Shown here one piece after another: positions 21,756 through 34,398 of a stretch of 64,000 nucleotides of DNA. The position numbers were made by a program, and so were the translations under genes. Under the pieces are notes generated by a model that had not been told where the DNA came from, did not search any database, and saw only the letters and a program-made list of their open reading frames with translations. Every line of letters starts with the position of its first letter. The stretch's first letter is position 1. This DNA is from Heliocybe sulcata (lineage: Eukaryota; Basidiomycota; Agaricomycetes; Gloeophyllales; Gloeophyllaceae): positions 204,059 through 268,058 of the forward strand of contig ML213515.1 of NCBI GenBank assembly GCA_004369045.1, in the 5' to 3' direction.

Positions 21756-22856
21756 TCATTTGTGCTCCGAGAAGTTGCGGCCCTGGGATTGCTGCCATGT
21801 GCCAGCGGCTGCCTGCCATGCAGCATAGTACGTCGCCAGGCCGTCAACAAAGCCGGGCTTTCGTGGCTGCCAGCCGAGGAGCGCACGCGCGAGGTACGGG
21901 CGGAGGAGAGACGTGCAGTTGAGTGCTTCGTGGTATGCTAATGAAAGGCGTGTTAGGAAAGATATAGAGGACCTTTGTGGTGGCGCTTACGGTTCTCGGG
22001 CTCAATCCACTCAGCAGGTCCCTTCGCGCCACTGACCTCGACCAACTTGTTCAACACGTCATCCCCGCTCTCCGTAAAGTCATTCGCAGCATCGAAGACC
22101 TTGCCTGCGATCAACTGCGCATTCTCCGCAGCGCGGACGTACAAGTCCGCAAGGTCATCGCAGTGGATCATCGAGAACCGCGAACCAGTCCTGCCGTACC
22201 ACGCGACCTTGCCCTTGCTCGCTCCCTCAAACAGTGGCGCAAGCAACGAGCCGGAGCGGCCATACAAGAGGGCAGGGCGGATGACGATGCCGTTCACGTT
22301 GGGGTCGCTGACGACACGGTTCTCTTGGTCGACGCGCCAAGCGACGAGGGGCATGGGGTTCGTGCAGGGCGTGGTGTCGGTGACGACCTCGGTGCGGCTG
22401 TCGCCGTGCACCCAGGTGCCGGAGGAGTAGATGTAGGAGAGCTTGGGCGCGAAGGACGGTCGGCGCGCCTTAGCCGCCTGCGAGACAGCCTGGAGGACGG
22501 AGTCGGAGAGAGTCTTGATCTCCATGCCACCGACTGCGTCGATGACGACGTCGGCGGTGGGGACGTGCGAGATCCAGGTGTCGGGCTTCGCTACTTCCGC
22601 GACGATGGGGATAACTAGGGTTTGTGACGTTAGTATCGTACAGCAGGAGAATAATAGATACGGACTTTCTTCGGCGGCGAGCTGCTTAGCCTTCGCTGCT
22701 GAGCGAGTCACGCCATAGACAGAGTGTCCAGCGCGAACGAGAGCTTGGGCGACGGGAAGGCCGATGAAACCAGAAGCACTGGATGACCCAATGTTGAGCA
22801 TTCATCCTTGCTATCCAACTGAGCAAAACAACTTACCCTAACACAAGGACCTTCAT
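21756..22856 (-). CDS. NAD(P)-dependent epimerase/dehydratase family protein
   Basis: The first exon (ATG at 22856) is MKVLVLG; after an intron it continues ASGFIGLPVAQALVRAGH, together forming the atypical-SDR GxxGxxG NAD(P) motif. Later come VVIDAVGG, YIYSSGTWVHGDS, NGIVIRPALLYGRSGS, SRFSMIHCDDLADLYVRAAE and, across a last intron, LLGWQPRKPGF. The stop is at 21756. Length is about 330 residues. The classical YxxxK is not evident, as is usual for NmrA-like and other atypical extended SDRs. A redox or regulatory role is possible and the substrate is unknown. The join at the glycine-rich motif restores a perfect Rossmann fingerprint and decides the start. Confidence 0.8.
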
Positions 22857-22952
22857 TTTTCTCTATGCTTCCCTGAGTTGTACGTCTGTTGATGGGTTGC
22901 CTGCTGACTTTGACGTCGTCGAGACCATCACCGTTGTACTTATACGAGGCCA

Positions 22953-23355
22953 TGACGGCGACTCTCGAACCCACAACGTCCCTACCCGACCCAGATCTCG
23001 GCGACGGAAATGGAGAACTCGCAGAGAACGCGTGTATCGGGAATTGCGTGGGTTACAAGAGCAGAGTAGTGGGTCCTCCGAGGCGTGGATTTGACCGACG
23101 AGGCGCCCGCAGAAGATGCAAGAAGATATTCTGCGTAGACTGTCGCTCGAGATTATGAAAAGGTCTCAAGTACATAGGATCGCGTCCAGAGTCAGAGAGT
23201 TGACTGAGAGGGCACCCGGGCAAGGCCGGTCCCGCTACGCTAAGTCACGTGGCGTCAGCGCAAAGGGTCTCACGGCCCTTGTTGCTGCCACACAAGTTAC
23301 CCAGTTCCTCGACGCTCGTCCAAACCCATTGCAGGTCGCAAGTATATTCTATTAA
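22953..23355 (+). CDS. Uncertain small helical protein
   Basis: On the + strand, divergent from the epimerase, the frame beginning 23116 encodes MQEDILRRLSLEIMKR and a basic, helix-prone stretch to about 23330. Possible upstream exons begin near 22897 or 22953, but no splice pattern joins them cleanly except a weak 81-base GT-AG intron. A possible downstream exon near 23394 would add DIILDWFYPRLLFATM. I do not recognise a family. It may be a real small gene read from a shared promoter or a chance frame. Confidence 0.3.
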
Positions 23356-23990
23356 TGATATGAACTCTGTCTGACATGCTTGAATGCTAAAAGATATTTC
23401 TCTTGCCGATATCATCTTGGACTGGTTCTACCCCCGGCTTTTGTTCGCAACCATGGAATGTTCGCGATGTTCGCCAGTCCATGCTGCCTGCCTTGCTCAA
23501 TAGCTGGTTATTTTGTGGGATGGTTTTCACTACTGTCCAAGCTCTGTGACAGCCCGCGTACGTCGCGCAACACCGAGATTCATAACTTTGTCTCGGTGAT
23601 GGCGTCGAACCGGAAGAATCCGTTGCCCTATGATTGGTCGATCATTATCCGAGCGTTGCATGGCTTTTCCGGACCTAACCGCTTCTGTTCCCGCCGGCTT
23701 CACTTTTCCGCACAACTTCGGTTTACCGTTTCCGGTGCACTACGACATCCGTCCTCCCGCATAGGCGTCTTCACGGTTGCTGTAGGCATCATCGTCCCGC
23801 TAGGGAGCCTTCGTGATACCCGTCTCGGTGCGGTCTCTCCGTCAGGACGCGATCTCCTATGTGCCTCTTAGAGTGATCCTACAGCGATAGGCACGCTCGA
23901 GGGTCCAGTATGATTCACATCCGTTCCCGATGCAGTTGCGAGACATCCTGAGATCAGGAAGGTCGTCATTCGCGCTCCATGGATTGTGAG

Positions 23991-23997
23991 TATATAA
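23991..23997 (+). promoter_or_regulatory. TATA box of the GH71 gene
   Basis: The sequence TATATAAACC starts 54 bases upstream of the GH71 ATG. Its spacing and context suit a fungal core promoter. Confidence 0.6.
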
Positions 23998-24044
23998 ACC
24001 GATTGATGATCTGACAATGTCATTGCAAGTTCACAATTCTCATC

Positions 24045-25821
24045 ATGCATATCTCGGCATCTCTTGGCTTACTCGCTTCGTGCTCTCTATGCAGCGCTTT
24101 ATCCATCCCACTGGGAGATCCGACAACACATGTCAAGCGCCAGAACACCACTACCACTAAATACGTCGTCGCCCATCACATCGTCGGCAACACGTATCCC
24201 TACACTGTTGCGAACTGGGCCAGCGACATATCATTGGCTGCAGCTCACGGAATAGACGGCTTTGCCCTCAATGTCGGACCTGACTCCTGGCAGTCTGCGC
24301 GAGTAGCCGACGCGTATGTCTTTTCCTCCTCTTACGCTTTCGTGTCTCATGCTTGTGTTCGACAGCTACACTGCCGCGAAGAATGCCAACAACGGCTTCA
24401 AGCTCTTCCTATCGTTCGACATGAGGTGAGACTCCCGGCTCGGATTTCAGTGCACTTCTCACATTATTCCACAGCGTGTTACCTTGCACTACCGCCGCCA
24501 ACGCCGCCGCTCTGCGAACCTATATAACGACCTACGCGAATCATACCAATCAGCTCAAGTACAACGGTGGCGTCTTTGCTTCGACGTTCGCCGGCGAATC
24601 GTGCACTTTCGGCCAATCCTCCGTCGCCCTAGGTTGGCAGACACAATTCGTCCAGCAACTCAACGGATCGAACTCAGTTTACTTTGCTCCATCCTTCTTC
24701 ATCGACCCCGCGACTTTCAAGAACTACAACAACTCCTTTAACGGCCAGTTCAACGTGAGTTCCGCGTATCCATTCACAACGAGACGTTCACCAACGGCAA
24801 TAATATCATAGTGGAATTCTGGTTGGCCCATCGGGTTGACGACTGCTGTTGCGAACCAGCAATTGTCGGCTCAGGGAACTAGTCTTAACAACTTGAGCAC
24901 CGCTGGGCAGAATACGCTCAAGAGCTATGTTGGAGCCACTGGCACGGATACGAACTATGTCAACAACTTGAAGGCCATGCCCAGCAATGGCAAGCCCCGT
25001 GCGTACATGGCGGCCGTCAGCCCCTGGTTCTTCACGCACTACAGCCCGCAGACGTATAACAAGAACGTATGTATCTGTGTTCCTTTATCATATGCACCAC
25101 GACTAATCATGTGATATGTAGTTTATCTACGATGGAGACTGGCATCTTTACCCGACGAGATGGCAAAACCTAGTCTCGATCCGGAGCCAAGTCGACATAG
25201 TTCAGATCGTGACTTGGAATGATTACGGAGAGTCGCACTATATCGGCCCCATCGAGGGCGCGCAGCCTAACAGTCAAGCGTGGGTGAATGGCTTCGATCA
25301 TCAGGGTACGTAAAATTCGGTTCAGACCGTCGATATATGTTAACAAACTCCAATAGGTTGGTTGTATATGACCCAGTACTTTGCCACCGCATACAAGACC
25401 GGCTCATACCCTGCCATCACAAAAGACCAGATCTTTCTATGGGCACGGCCGCACACGCGGAATGCCACGTCTTCTGACCCTGTTGCCAAGCCCACAAATT
25501 ACGAGCTCGTACGTATCATTGTCAGACAACGCCCCCGACTCTTTCTGACCTGTTCGACAGGATCAAGACCAGCTCTGGGCTGTTGTGTTCTCCACCGCTG
25601 CAGCCACTGTTACTCTATCCACGTCTGCAACAACCAATCAGACGTTCTCTGTCGCAGCTGGTGTGTCGAAGTTGAACATGCCTCTTACCGTGGGTGGCTA
25701 TATGCAGGGACAAATCATCAGGAGCGGGAAAACTGTCGTCTCTTTGAAACCGTCAGGCTACAATTTCACCGCCAAGCCCACATCTTATAACTACAATGCT
25801 TTTGTTGCTTACTCAACATGA
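24045..25821 (+). CDS. Secreted GH71 alpha-1,3-glucanase (mutanase)
   Basis: This is a glycoside hydrolase family 71 enzyme that cleaves alpha-1,3-glucan, a fungal wall polymer. A signal peptide (HISASLGLLASCSLCSALS) opens the protein. Then come YVVAHHIVGNTYPY, DGFALNVGPDSWQ, FKLFLSFDM, STFAGESCTFG, PRAYMAAVSPWFFTHY and IVTWNDYGESHYIGP, all typical of the family; the acidic catalytic residues are expected among these conserved Asp/Glu motifs. The C-terminal 150 residues form a beta-rich accessory region (TTNQTFSVAAGVSKLNMPL). About seven exons join in frame and the length is about 470 residues. It probably remodels the fungus's own wall or attacks other fungi. Confidence 0.92.
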
Positions 25822-26609
25822 AAGCTTCAGCTATCTTCATGGTTGGGGTGTATGATTTTGCTCTGCAGTGTTAGAAATTGTATTATAATGTAATGTTGCA
25901 TGTAATGTTATTACCGTACTACATGAATTGTTCCTTTGTTGAGACCAATAAACCCGACGATTTTGCCTATTATTCATCGATCACCCCCAACTCCGACGCT
26001 CGAACTTTTACTATCACCTAGCTTGGCCACTTTGTCCTTGCTCCTGAACGCCATCAATTTGAATGTGCCCTGTCCTTGCTATGCTATTCGATCGCGCTTT
26101 CATACCACACTTTGTTGTGGCATAATCTCGGCATTCAGCCTAGTGACCGGTGATACACACCTGCAATTGCCTCGTGATCAAGTCGTGACTTGCTATAGGT
26201 TACCTCTACTGGCGACGAAATCTGGAAGCATTTCAAAGCGCCTCAATAGGAGCACTGAGCCAGAACAGAAAGCACGGCGACTCGACTTGTTTTTGAATGT
26301 ACGTCCCGGGTCGCTGATTCGACCGTACTATACATGACACCCTGTGATCAGCGGGGAGGGCTTTCCTGGTGGACTTGAGGACGTCGCAGGGCAAACAGGC
26401 TGGTATGTCAGCTGAACCAGAATCAGCAAGTTGCTCGATATAAATACCTCAACCTTGGGACGCTCAGCCCTCGTCTGACAGAAGAGGGCATGACTTTTGC
26501 AAATCTGCCCGAGATATCGCCGTCTTGCCCTCTACTGGCGCGGATAAATACTATCAATCTTTGCAATGCGTCTTAGCGCCTAGCTATTGAGGATCAAGGT
26601 ACACCGGTC
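25822..26609. other. Intergenic region with TATA box for phospholipase B
   Basis: This is about 790 bases between two genes on the same strand. An open frame at 25936-26337 resembles nothing known. TATAAATA at 26439-26446 is a possible core promoter element for the following gene. Confidence 0.5.
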
Positions 26610-28704
26610 ATGGTCGTAGGTTTCCTGTTTGCGCTGCTCGCCTGTCTGGATCTCTTCACTACGGGTATCGTGTATGCCTCGACTGCTTCGCAAGCATATA
26701 CTCCTCAGGCAGGTCCATGTCCCGCCAACTTCACACTCGTCCGCCAGGCAGGTGACCCCGCGACTGGCCAAGGGCTCAGCCCGCAAGAGCAATCTTACAT
26801 TGACGCTCGCAGATCTGAAGTCCTACCAGGAGCTTTTAGACAGTATCTCGACAATGTCATACTGACCGGTATTCCACTTCCGTACTATGTCTACTCTATC
26901 CTGGGCGACTTCAACACCAGCGCACTGCCGACTATCGCTATCGCGGTCAGCGGAGGCGGCTACAGGGCTGCTATGTTTGGAGCTGGTGTCATGAACGCAT
27001 TTGATGGCCGGAACGAGTCTGCTGCGGAAGCCGGTACTGGAGGACTTTTGCAGGCCACTTCGTATATGGCGGGTCTCTCTGGAGGCTCGTGGCTAGTCTA
27101 CTCCCTTGCACAGGCGAATTTTCCGACCATAGAAGAACTCGTACTCGGCCCTCCAAATCCGGAGATCACTGGATATGGAGGATGGACGACCTCCCTAGGC
27201 ACATTGACATTGGACCCCAGTGCTAACGGTACACTGAACTACGAGTATATGAATCAAACCACTGCCGCTATCACCGGAAAATACGATGCTGGATATCCAG
27301 TCAGCATAGTCGACATCCTAGCTCAAACCTTAGGGAGGCATTTTTTGAATGGAACGACGGCGGCGAATTTTTTTGATAACTCAACTCTCCATGGAGCCGG
27401 CGTAATGTATTCTGACCTTGTTGACGTGTAAGTAAATGACACGAACATCCATGTAAAGAGCTCACTGTTTATATTGACAGACCCACTTTTTCTGCGCATG
27501 AGCAGCCTTTCACGATCGTCGTTGCTGACGGTTGGTCCAAGTACCCTTACGGGCCCGACGGTGGAGAGGCACTGGGCAGTGTCGTTCCACCCTCCAACGT
27601 TATCTACGAATTTAACGCGTGTATGTGTTCATCACTGATCTACGATATCGACGCACTCGTTTGACGGTCGCGGTGGTTGCAGATGAAATGGGCTCCTATG
27701 ACCCTCAGCTCTCAGCCTTCGCCCCCATGACCTACCTTGGGACAACGAATGCCAGCGTCTGCGTAACTGGATTCGAGCAAGCCAGTTTTGTCATGGCCAG
27801 TTCGTCTGACTACAACGCCATGTTCAACTCATCTGTGTGTGGTCATGCATCTGCGGTCGTACTGTCGCCATGCTTACAATCGTGGTATAGCCAGCAGCTA
27901 TAAACGCAACAGCAGGGCAATGGATATCGCTTGTCAACAACAGCCTACCGCAACCGGGCGTGCAGCTGGACGTAGCATTGTGGCCTAATCCGTTCCAAGG
28001 GCGAGGGAACGGCTCTTTCACTGAAGTGAATGAGACCCTCTTGAGCTTGGTTGATGGAGGAACGGATGGGCAAGGATTACCTCTCCAACCCTTCCTTGTC
28101 AAAGCAAGGAATGTCGATGTCCTCATCGCTGTTGATGTGGTGGGTCCATCTAGGGCCTGGTATAACACGGCTAGATATCTCATTTTATGTGTTCCAGAAT
28201 GCCGAGGTAAATAACTACGCCACTGGGGACTCCTTCACTGTACGTACCGTCTTCCGCTATTCAGAGTCCGCGTTTGACCTGGACTTTTGATAGCAATCTG
28301 GCACCCGCGCCGCGCTATTCCCTGGCATCTACTCATTCCCACCGATCCCGGCCAGCAACGCCACCTTCGTCGCTCAGAACCTAACTCTCCATCCCACATT
28401 CTTCGGTTGCGGGACTCCAGAGACACCGCTCATTGTTTACATTGCAAACGGCGGACCTCCGAAGGGCCAAGTGGCCGTCACGAACGCATCGACCGACACT
28501 TACACCGAGTCTCTAATCCAGGGCATCTTGGCGCAGACGTTTGATATGACTACGCAAGGCTTTCCTGCGGATCCGACAGCCGCGAGGGATCCGGAGTGGG
28601 CTGCTTGTTTGGCATGTGCCATAGCTGATCGTGAGCGGGAGAGACTGGGGATAGCTAGACAGGGCGTCTGCGAGACATGTATGGCTAGGTACTGCTGGAG
28701 TTGA
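26610..28704 (+). CDS. Secreted phospholipase B / lysophospholipase
   Basis: This is a member of the fungal PLA2/lysophospholipase family, which removes acyl chains from (lyso)phospholipids outside the cell or at the wall. The signal peptide is VGFLFALLACLDLFTTGIVYA. The large first exon holds IAVSGGGYRAAMFGAGV (oxyanion-hole Arg region) and GLSGGSWLV (nucleophile Ser of GxSGGS). VVADGWSKYPYGPDGG and EMGSYDPQLSAFAPMTYLG follow across introns; the second includes the Asp-containing active-site segment of the family. The C-terminus is Cys-rich (WAACLACAIADRERERLG) and ends at 28704. Many Asn-x-Ser/Thr sites support secretion. Length is about 600 residues, normal for the family. Small introns near 27430, 27625, 27840, 28140 and 28245 look well formed. 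Confidence 0.88.
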
Positions 28705-28979
28705 GAAGTGGTTATCTTTTTCCTGTGTGGAGCAATACTAGGTTATCGGCGTCCATGAGACTAGTACTGATATTGAGGTGACCACACAATATTGTTATGA
28801 GAATGTTTTAATTACGACCAATAGTATTATACGCTTGCTACCTATAATCCTGATACTGATACACGGCACACCCTATACAGGCACCAGCCCAAAAGAATAC
28901 ATCGTACAATTACAAAGAGCGAAATCATGGCATGGCGAACCTAAGCATAACCTATATGGTGGTTTTTTATGTCATGTCT

Positions 28980-31900
28980 TCAGTATCCCTGCTGGGACGG
29001 GTACTGCTGCTGTGCCATTCCATTGACATCATTGTACGACATCCAGCTGAAAGCTGCGGAAAGTAATGAGATCTGAGTAATGAGTGCTGAGGAGGGTGGC
29101 GTTGAAAACTCACGATCAGTGAAGTAGTTTGACTGGTCCAAAGATTGCATAGTTTGCATCAGGTCCTCGTCGCCTGGAAGCGGCGGCTGAAACAGCTCCG
29201 ACCAGTTCATTCCGAGAGCGCTTGGATCCACACCATTCGCAGGTCTCGACACAAATGGATCAACGCCAGTCGACGCAGGAGCAAACTGATTGAAGGACAT
29301 AGCCTCGTTGGAAGGCGGCGGGGAGAGCGAATAACCTGAGTCGGGTGAAGGGTGGTTGGATTGCGAGACATCATAAACTGGCTCGACAGTGTGGTCTGAC
29401 CCTGCGGAGGGTTTTTGTGCCCGCTGCGAGTGGTTACGCTTGACGTCCGCCTTTTGGTCCACCTGAGCAATCGGAGCAGCCAGAAGACCCTTGAGGAACC
29501 GAGAATACAGTTTAGGGCCATGGCGGTCGTCAATAGACACCTCCGGCGATCCGAGAAGATCAATGACTTTCTGGACAAGGCGACGTATCTCCACACGCTG
29601 CTCCCGCGCGAGATAGCAGGAGAATTTCGGTTGAAGCAGCTTGACTAGGAATGACGATGCAAATGTCACGAAGACGCTTTGGGCTTCCGGGCCGTGACGA
29701 AGATAGATCCCTGCAACATCGTTAGTTCCAAGAGCCTTACAAACGGCAGTCGTACTTACTCTGTGCAGGTTGCCCAACGTCGTCCACAAAGGCAGTAACA
29801 ACATCCGAAGCAGCCTTGAAACACTAGGAAGGCCAACAAGGCATGAGCAACATCCCAGCAGCTAGAAGCAGTTGCCACACGTACTCTGATCAAGAAGGGG
29901 TTGTCTCCCGTATCACTCTTCCCGAACGAGTGTTGAAATCCGTATGACAACGCGACCAGTCTCGCGTAGCTGTACGCCAGCTTCAGCAATCCGGACCGGA
30001 AGCGAACCTGTGGATCGCTCAGGTCCTGCTGTTCAATGCAAGCGAACCACATCTCTCCCAAGCTCTTCAGCTGCTCGTCGGCGCCGGTTGCAATGGCCTC
30101 AAAGTCGGCGTTCTATCGAGAGCGGCAGGAGATACGTTACTTGACGTACGTATCGAGGGAGATATGCCCGATTACTTACGATGTCTAATCCAGTTGGATG
30201 CTCTGGATTACTATAGACCTGAGCCACGAAGTTTGCCATGGTCTTCAACTCCGCATTGTACCCGCATATATGGACGTCGAACCCCGGCATATTGTACGGC
30301 GAGCTCTGCCACCAAGTTTCCGAATGGCAAGCCACAAAATCCGTATTCTTAATTATGGGCGTCTTGCCGTACTGCGAACTCGTCGACCGATCCAAGTTAA
30401 AGCAGTTCAGCCAGGCGCGCGTTCGATTCAGGAGCTCCCGGGCGTGCAGCTCGCTCTTCGGCTTCGCCGTAGTCGGGTGGTGGAGGTTGAGGTCCGTAGC
30501 GGTCCTGATGGCCAGCCCGAGGTAGATCCAGCTGCGGTCGTCCTCCCATCTTCGCGCCGGGACTGGGTAGAGGCTCATGAGGATGAAGGCTTGCACCATC
30601 TCGACGTTCTTCTGGCCCCTCGTGAGCGCGGACCCTGCGGCTTCGCGGACACACTCCATAGCAGCGGGGTAGAGATCTGGGCGCTCAGGGTAGTATCGGG
30701 AAGCAACGGCGCAGACTAAGAATGCTTGGTAAAGAAACATCGACGTAACAATTTGTACGAGTATACTCACTGACGGTGAAGAGGAAAGGGGAGCGGATGA
30801 ATGTCTTCTGGGCAGTGTACAGAGCTGGATCCAAGAGCGACACAGACAAGTTCATGTAGTCAAAGTATCTGTGAGGAAGGATTAAACTTGCACGGTCCGT
30901 GCATGAGTAGTAAGAGATAGCCTTACATGGAGAACAGTTTCTCCACCTCCTCGGGAGACACGATTCCTTGTCTCAATATGACAGGTATTACGGACTCTTG
31001 TTTATCTGCCGACGTTCTTTTGGGGTCAGGAGCAGGGCCTAAGTCAGGTGGCGTAAGTCCCAATATAAACGAAAGTATGGTTCAACATACTTGGTCGGAA
31101 GAAGTCCTTGTTGGCCAGCCCCAGATCTGTCCCTTCTTTCTCAGCTCGCTCGTCTTCCGGAGAGGTGTCCTGGTCATCCGGGCTCGACACCACCTCGTCT
31201 CCCGACCTCTTCTTGCTCTTCGGTCTCGTGTCCAAAGACAACTTGGCCATCAATCCGAAAGGCGCTGCCAATGGGGGCATCGTCGCCAGCTTCTCTTTAT
31301 TCGGAGGCGAAGAGCCCTCCCTCTTCTTGCACTCGTCCGTCAACGGGGAAGCAAACAAGCAGAAGAGCAAAACGTACGGCAGCATGATCCTCCACAATCA
31401 AGTAGCCTTCTTCATCCTCCTCATTCCACGGGTCCTCATCCTCGCCTTCCTCGAGCTCGCCATCCACCAACAAGCCGCGCACGAGCCCAGCGCCGCCCAG
31501 TCCGATTAGCCCATCGAAGTTGGCGATGCTTTGTCTTGCTTTGGTGATCCACTCCTGGACGTCCGGACCGGCCTCCTGCGCGGGTCGATCGGAGTCAGAG
31601 GTGATCGTAAAGGTCGGTGATGGAAAGGGAGGCGACCCTGAAGAGGCGCCGGTACCTGAGAGGGACGGCGAAGTACTGCCTTGTTGGAGATGACGTCGGT
31701 TCGAAGCCTCCAGCTGCTCGATTAGACGCTGGATCTGAGCTGCTTGATCCTGGATTTGTTTGATCAGATGTTCACGTTTCCTGTAAAGTAATAGGAGTAT
31801 GAGACGTTGTCGCGAAGACGCGGGGATCAGATGGTAGACATACGGAGGCGGCCGTCTTTTCTTCCTCCCAGGGACACTGCACTCGGCGCCAGCATTGGCG

Positions 31901-32698
31901 CATCGACGGCAGGTATCCGCGCCTGGCATGAATTCGCATCTGACCTGTACACGGAATTACAACCGTCAGTACCCATCAGCCAACAACGGCACACAAAAGC
32001 AAGAACGACCTTCAGGCCTTTGCATCTCACGCAAGCCCCGATGCTAGAGCCATCCTTCAGAAGTCGCATCTTATCAACGCAGATAACGATACTCACGGCT
32101 TATTTCGGACTTCCTCGTCCTGTTCATCCAGCTGGTCCTCATCCCTTTTAATCCTCTTCAAGTTGGTGCCTAAGCCTGCTCCCTGTTGACTCTGTGCTGC
32201 AAAGTCGAACCCGTTCGGCAGGCCATTGTTCAGGCTACCAGCGCCGAGGTTCAGAGCAGGCGGTACACCGGGCGGGGAAACATCAGCCCACGCTGATGGT
32301 GAACTCGGATTAGAACGACCCTGAGGATACGCAGATTGATAGGAAGTCATGTCGAGATATTGCGGAGACTGTGACGAGAATACGGATGGATTGAAATTGC
32401 CGCCAGGAACCTGAGACGACGGGCCTTGAGAAGTGGACATAGAGTACAGGTTCTGAAGCGTGTCCTGCTGGAACGAGGACTCTGCCAGTCCTGTCATGGT
32501 CTTCTGGGCCTGGTGTTGGGTTGGAAAGATGCCGGTGCGGTTACTGGAAGCTGCATAGTGGTCCAGCTGAGCGAGCTGCTGGAACCCCGCAAATCCTTGC
32601 CCGTTCATGCCGGAAGCGAAGTTGAATGGCGCCTGACCTTCACCCGTAGAAGTTTGCTGGCCATTTGGGCGCCATTGGCGCTGGTCGTAGCTGGACAT
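28980..32698 (-). CDS. Zn2Cys6 transcription factor, PriB-like
   Basis: This is a fungal regulator. The first exon (ATG at 32698) is about 200 residues of Gln/Ser/Asn-rich sequence ending in a basic/acidic stretch (LKRIKRDEDQLDEQDEE). Next comes a binuclear zinc cluster split by introns: SACVRCKGLKV joins to a segment with CEFMPGADTCRRCANAGAE and a final Cys, giving six cysteines. A basic linker GRKKRRPPPKREHL and a coiled coil (IQDQAAQIQRLIEQLEASN) follow. The middle-homology region spans 29800-31400, including YYPERPDLYPAAMECVREAA and WIYLGLAIRTATDLNLHHPT. A Pro/Gln-rich tail ends at 28980. The Zn-cluster plus linker pattern recalls PriB, the primordium-associated factor of Lentinula edodes; the family call is firm, the PriB link tentative. 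Targets are unknown. Confidence 0.85.
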
Positions 32699-34398
32699 GG
32701 TGGTGGTAAAGACCAGGAACGAGAGCTCGCGCTCGGAGCTTCCCCGGGCCAGTGGAGGGTAATAGACTCCAGTCAGGCCCTAGCCGCCCTGTGAGAACGC
32801 TTGTTCTAGAACGGGGCTAACAAGTCTGTATTGGCCGTTCGATCTACAAAACAGGCTATAAGCAATATTGTTCGGCCTATAATTACGGGTCCCAGGCTGC
32901 CTTACGGAATGTACCGGTTTGCATAAACGCCGTATTGCTGTGCCAGTAGTGTCGTCTATTAGATGCGTTCTGTGGTGCGGCGACGGACAACGAGCAGCGT
33001 GCTTTGAGGCCGCTGTAGATTCTACGACGGTCACAGCAAAGATGACGTTCAGCAAATATTGGCGGTGGCTGCGTTGTCGTGTTGTTGAGCATAGCCGGAG
33101 GTAAAAACGAATGGAATAAATGCAGTGCATGCTGTGTTCATCTAGATCGTGGCCACGATGACCTGCCTTTTTCGGACCACTCATCCTATGCTGCATCCTC
33201 TTGGCCTTCTTTCCTCAGCATCCGTGTTACCCCCATCTCGCGCTGTAATCCTCATCGGCTGCGCTCATTCTCGCTATTTCTTTTACCGCGTGCATGCATT
33301 TTGGCGCCTGGGAAGTACCTGACCAAGCAGGCGCTTAGGAGTTTGATCTCGGACTACATGATTCCTTTCTCAGACTATGAAGCAGAGCACCCTCGTCCAG
33401 CTATCTGCAATGATCACGGCGTCGTTGTAGAAAAGTGTACGGAGGACTACATCTCAGCAATGTAGTTATAGATCGATCTACTCAAATTCTGAACGGAGGC
33501 GAGGCATGCGGTGCCAACAGCACATCAATCACTGTCGGACTGGCATTTTTGATGAATGTAAGCAATTTGGGACGAAGGATCTCGACTTCGCCGGTTCCGC
33601 ATCTTACGAAAAGATGGCTTCGTTGGCCTTTCCGGCTTACTCCAGGTGCTATTATTGTGCTCAGCTCCAATCAATTATCAATCTGTGAGTCCTTTGCAAT
33701 CTATCACTACCTTCCCTCACACGGAGGAGTGCTTTTGTTACGTGGTTAATGCTACTCCGCTACAATTTGGAGAGCAAAACTGTACCTGGATCTTAGAGAT
33801 CGGTTATATCCAGCCATATCGAATCGGCCGAGAAGCAGCGATATATCAGAACGACGTTGGGCGGCCCAGCAAAGCAGCAACTGCATCATACCTGCCATAG
33901 AATTCTACCGAGCGTCATTGATGATTGCTGTCATTGACAATGCCACGCTGACAGACAGTCTCTAGGTATATCCGTCCTCGCGTCTGGATTCCCTGGCTGT
34001 CAGCGCTTCACCGTTGCTTAGGAAGCGCCGCCGCGGATACTCCGCGTCTCACACTCGTCAGCTTCTATTTCATGCTGGACCGACGCTCTTCTTTAGACAC
34101 TTACCTATAGCCAGAAGTGCGTATACGTTCACGTGGAAAATGAGTGAACTAGATTCTTATACATTTATAGACAACGTGCTAATATTAGCCAAAAGCCTGC
34201 GAGCCCGCTCTATTGGCGCTGGCAGGCTTTCAGGCCATTCAGTAATTCCGCCTCCGACTTCGACTTCACCGTGGGCTATGTCTGTCTGGGATTTTCGGAC
34301 GTCTGCCCTCACCCAGACGCGACTTGGACTGGTATCCGTCTCATCCGGCGTACGGTCGTTCGCTCTGGACTGGATCCTCGTCGCAAAGGCCGTCTACC
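32699..34398. other. Long divergent intergenic region
   Basis: This is about 1.7 kb between the transcription factor (-) and a membrane-protein gene (+). A frame to 33465 has the readable segment KYLTKQALRSLISDYMIPFSD but no family is recognised. The rest shows no gene-like pattern. The size suggests complex regulation of the transcription factor. Confidence 0.5.

Noticed and set aside
21977-22618. A 213-codon + strand frame opposite the epimerase
   Set aside because: It is antisense to clearly conserved Rossmann-fold coding sequence and has low-complexity Val/Asp/Gly composition.
23380-23871. A 163-codon + frame
   Set aside because: No recognisable domain; it has the look of a chance frame in intergenic sequence. 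Part of the region might be a 3' exon of the uncertain gene at 22953.
25936-26337. A 133-codon frame between GH71 and phospholipase B
   Set aside because: No domain, signal peptide or splice context; intergenic chance frame most likely.
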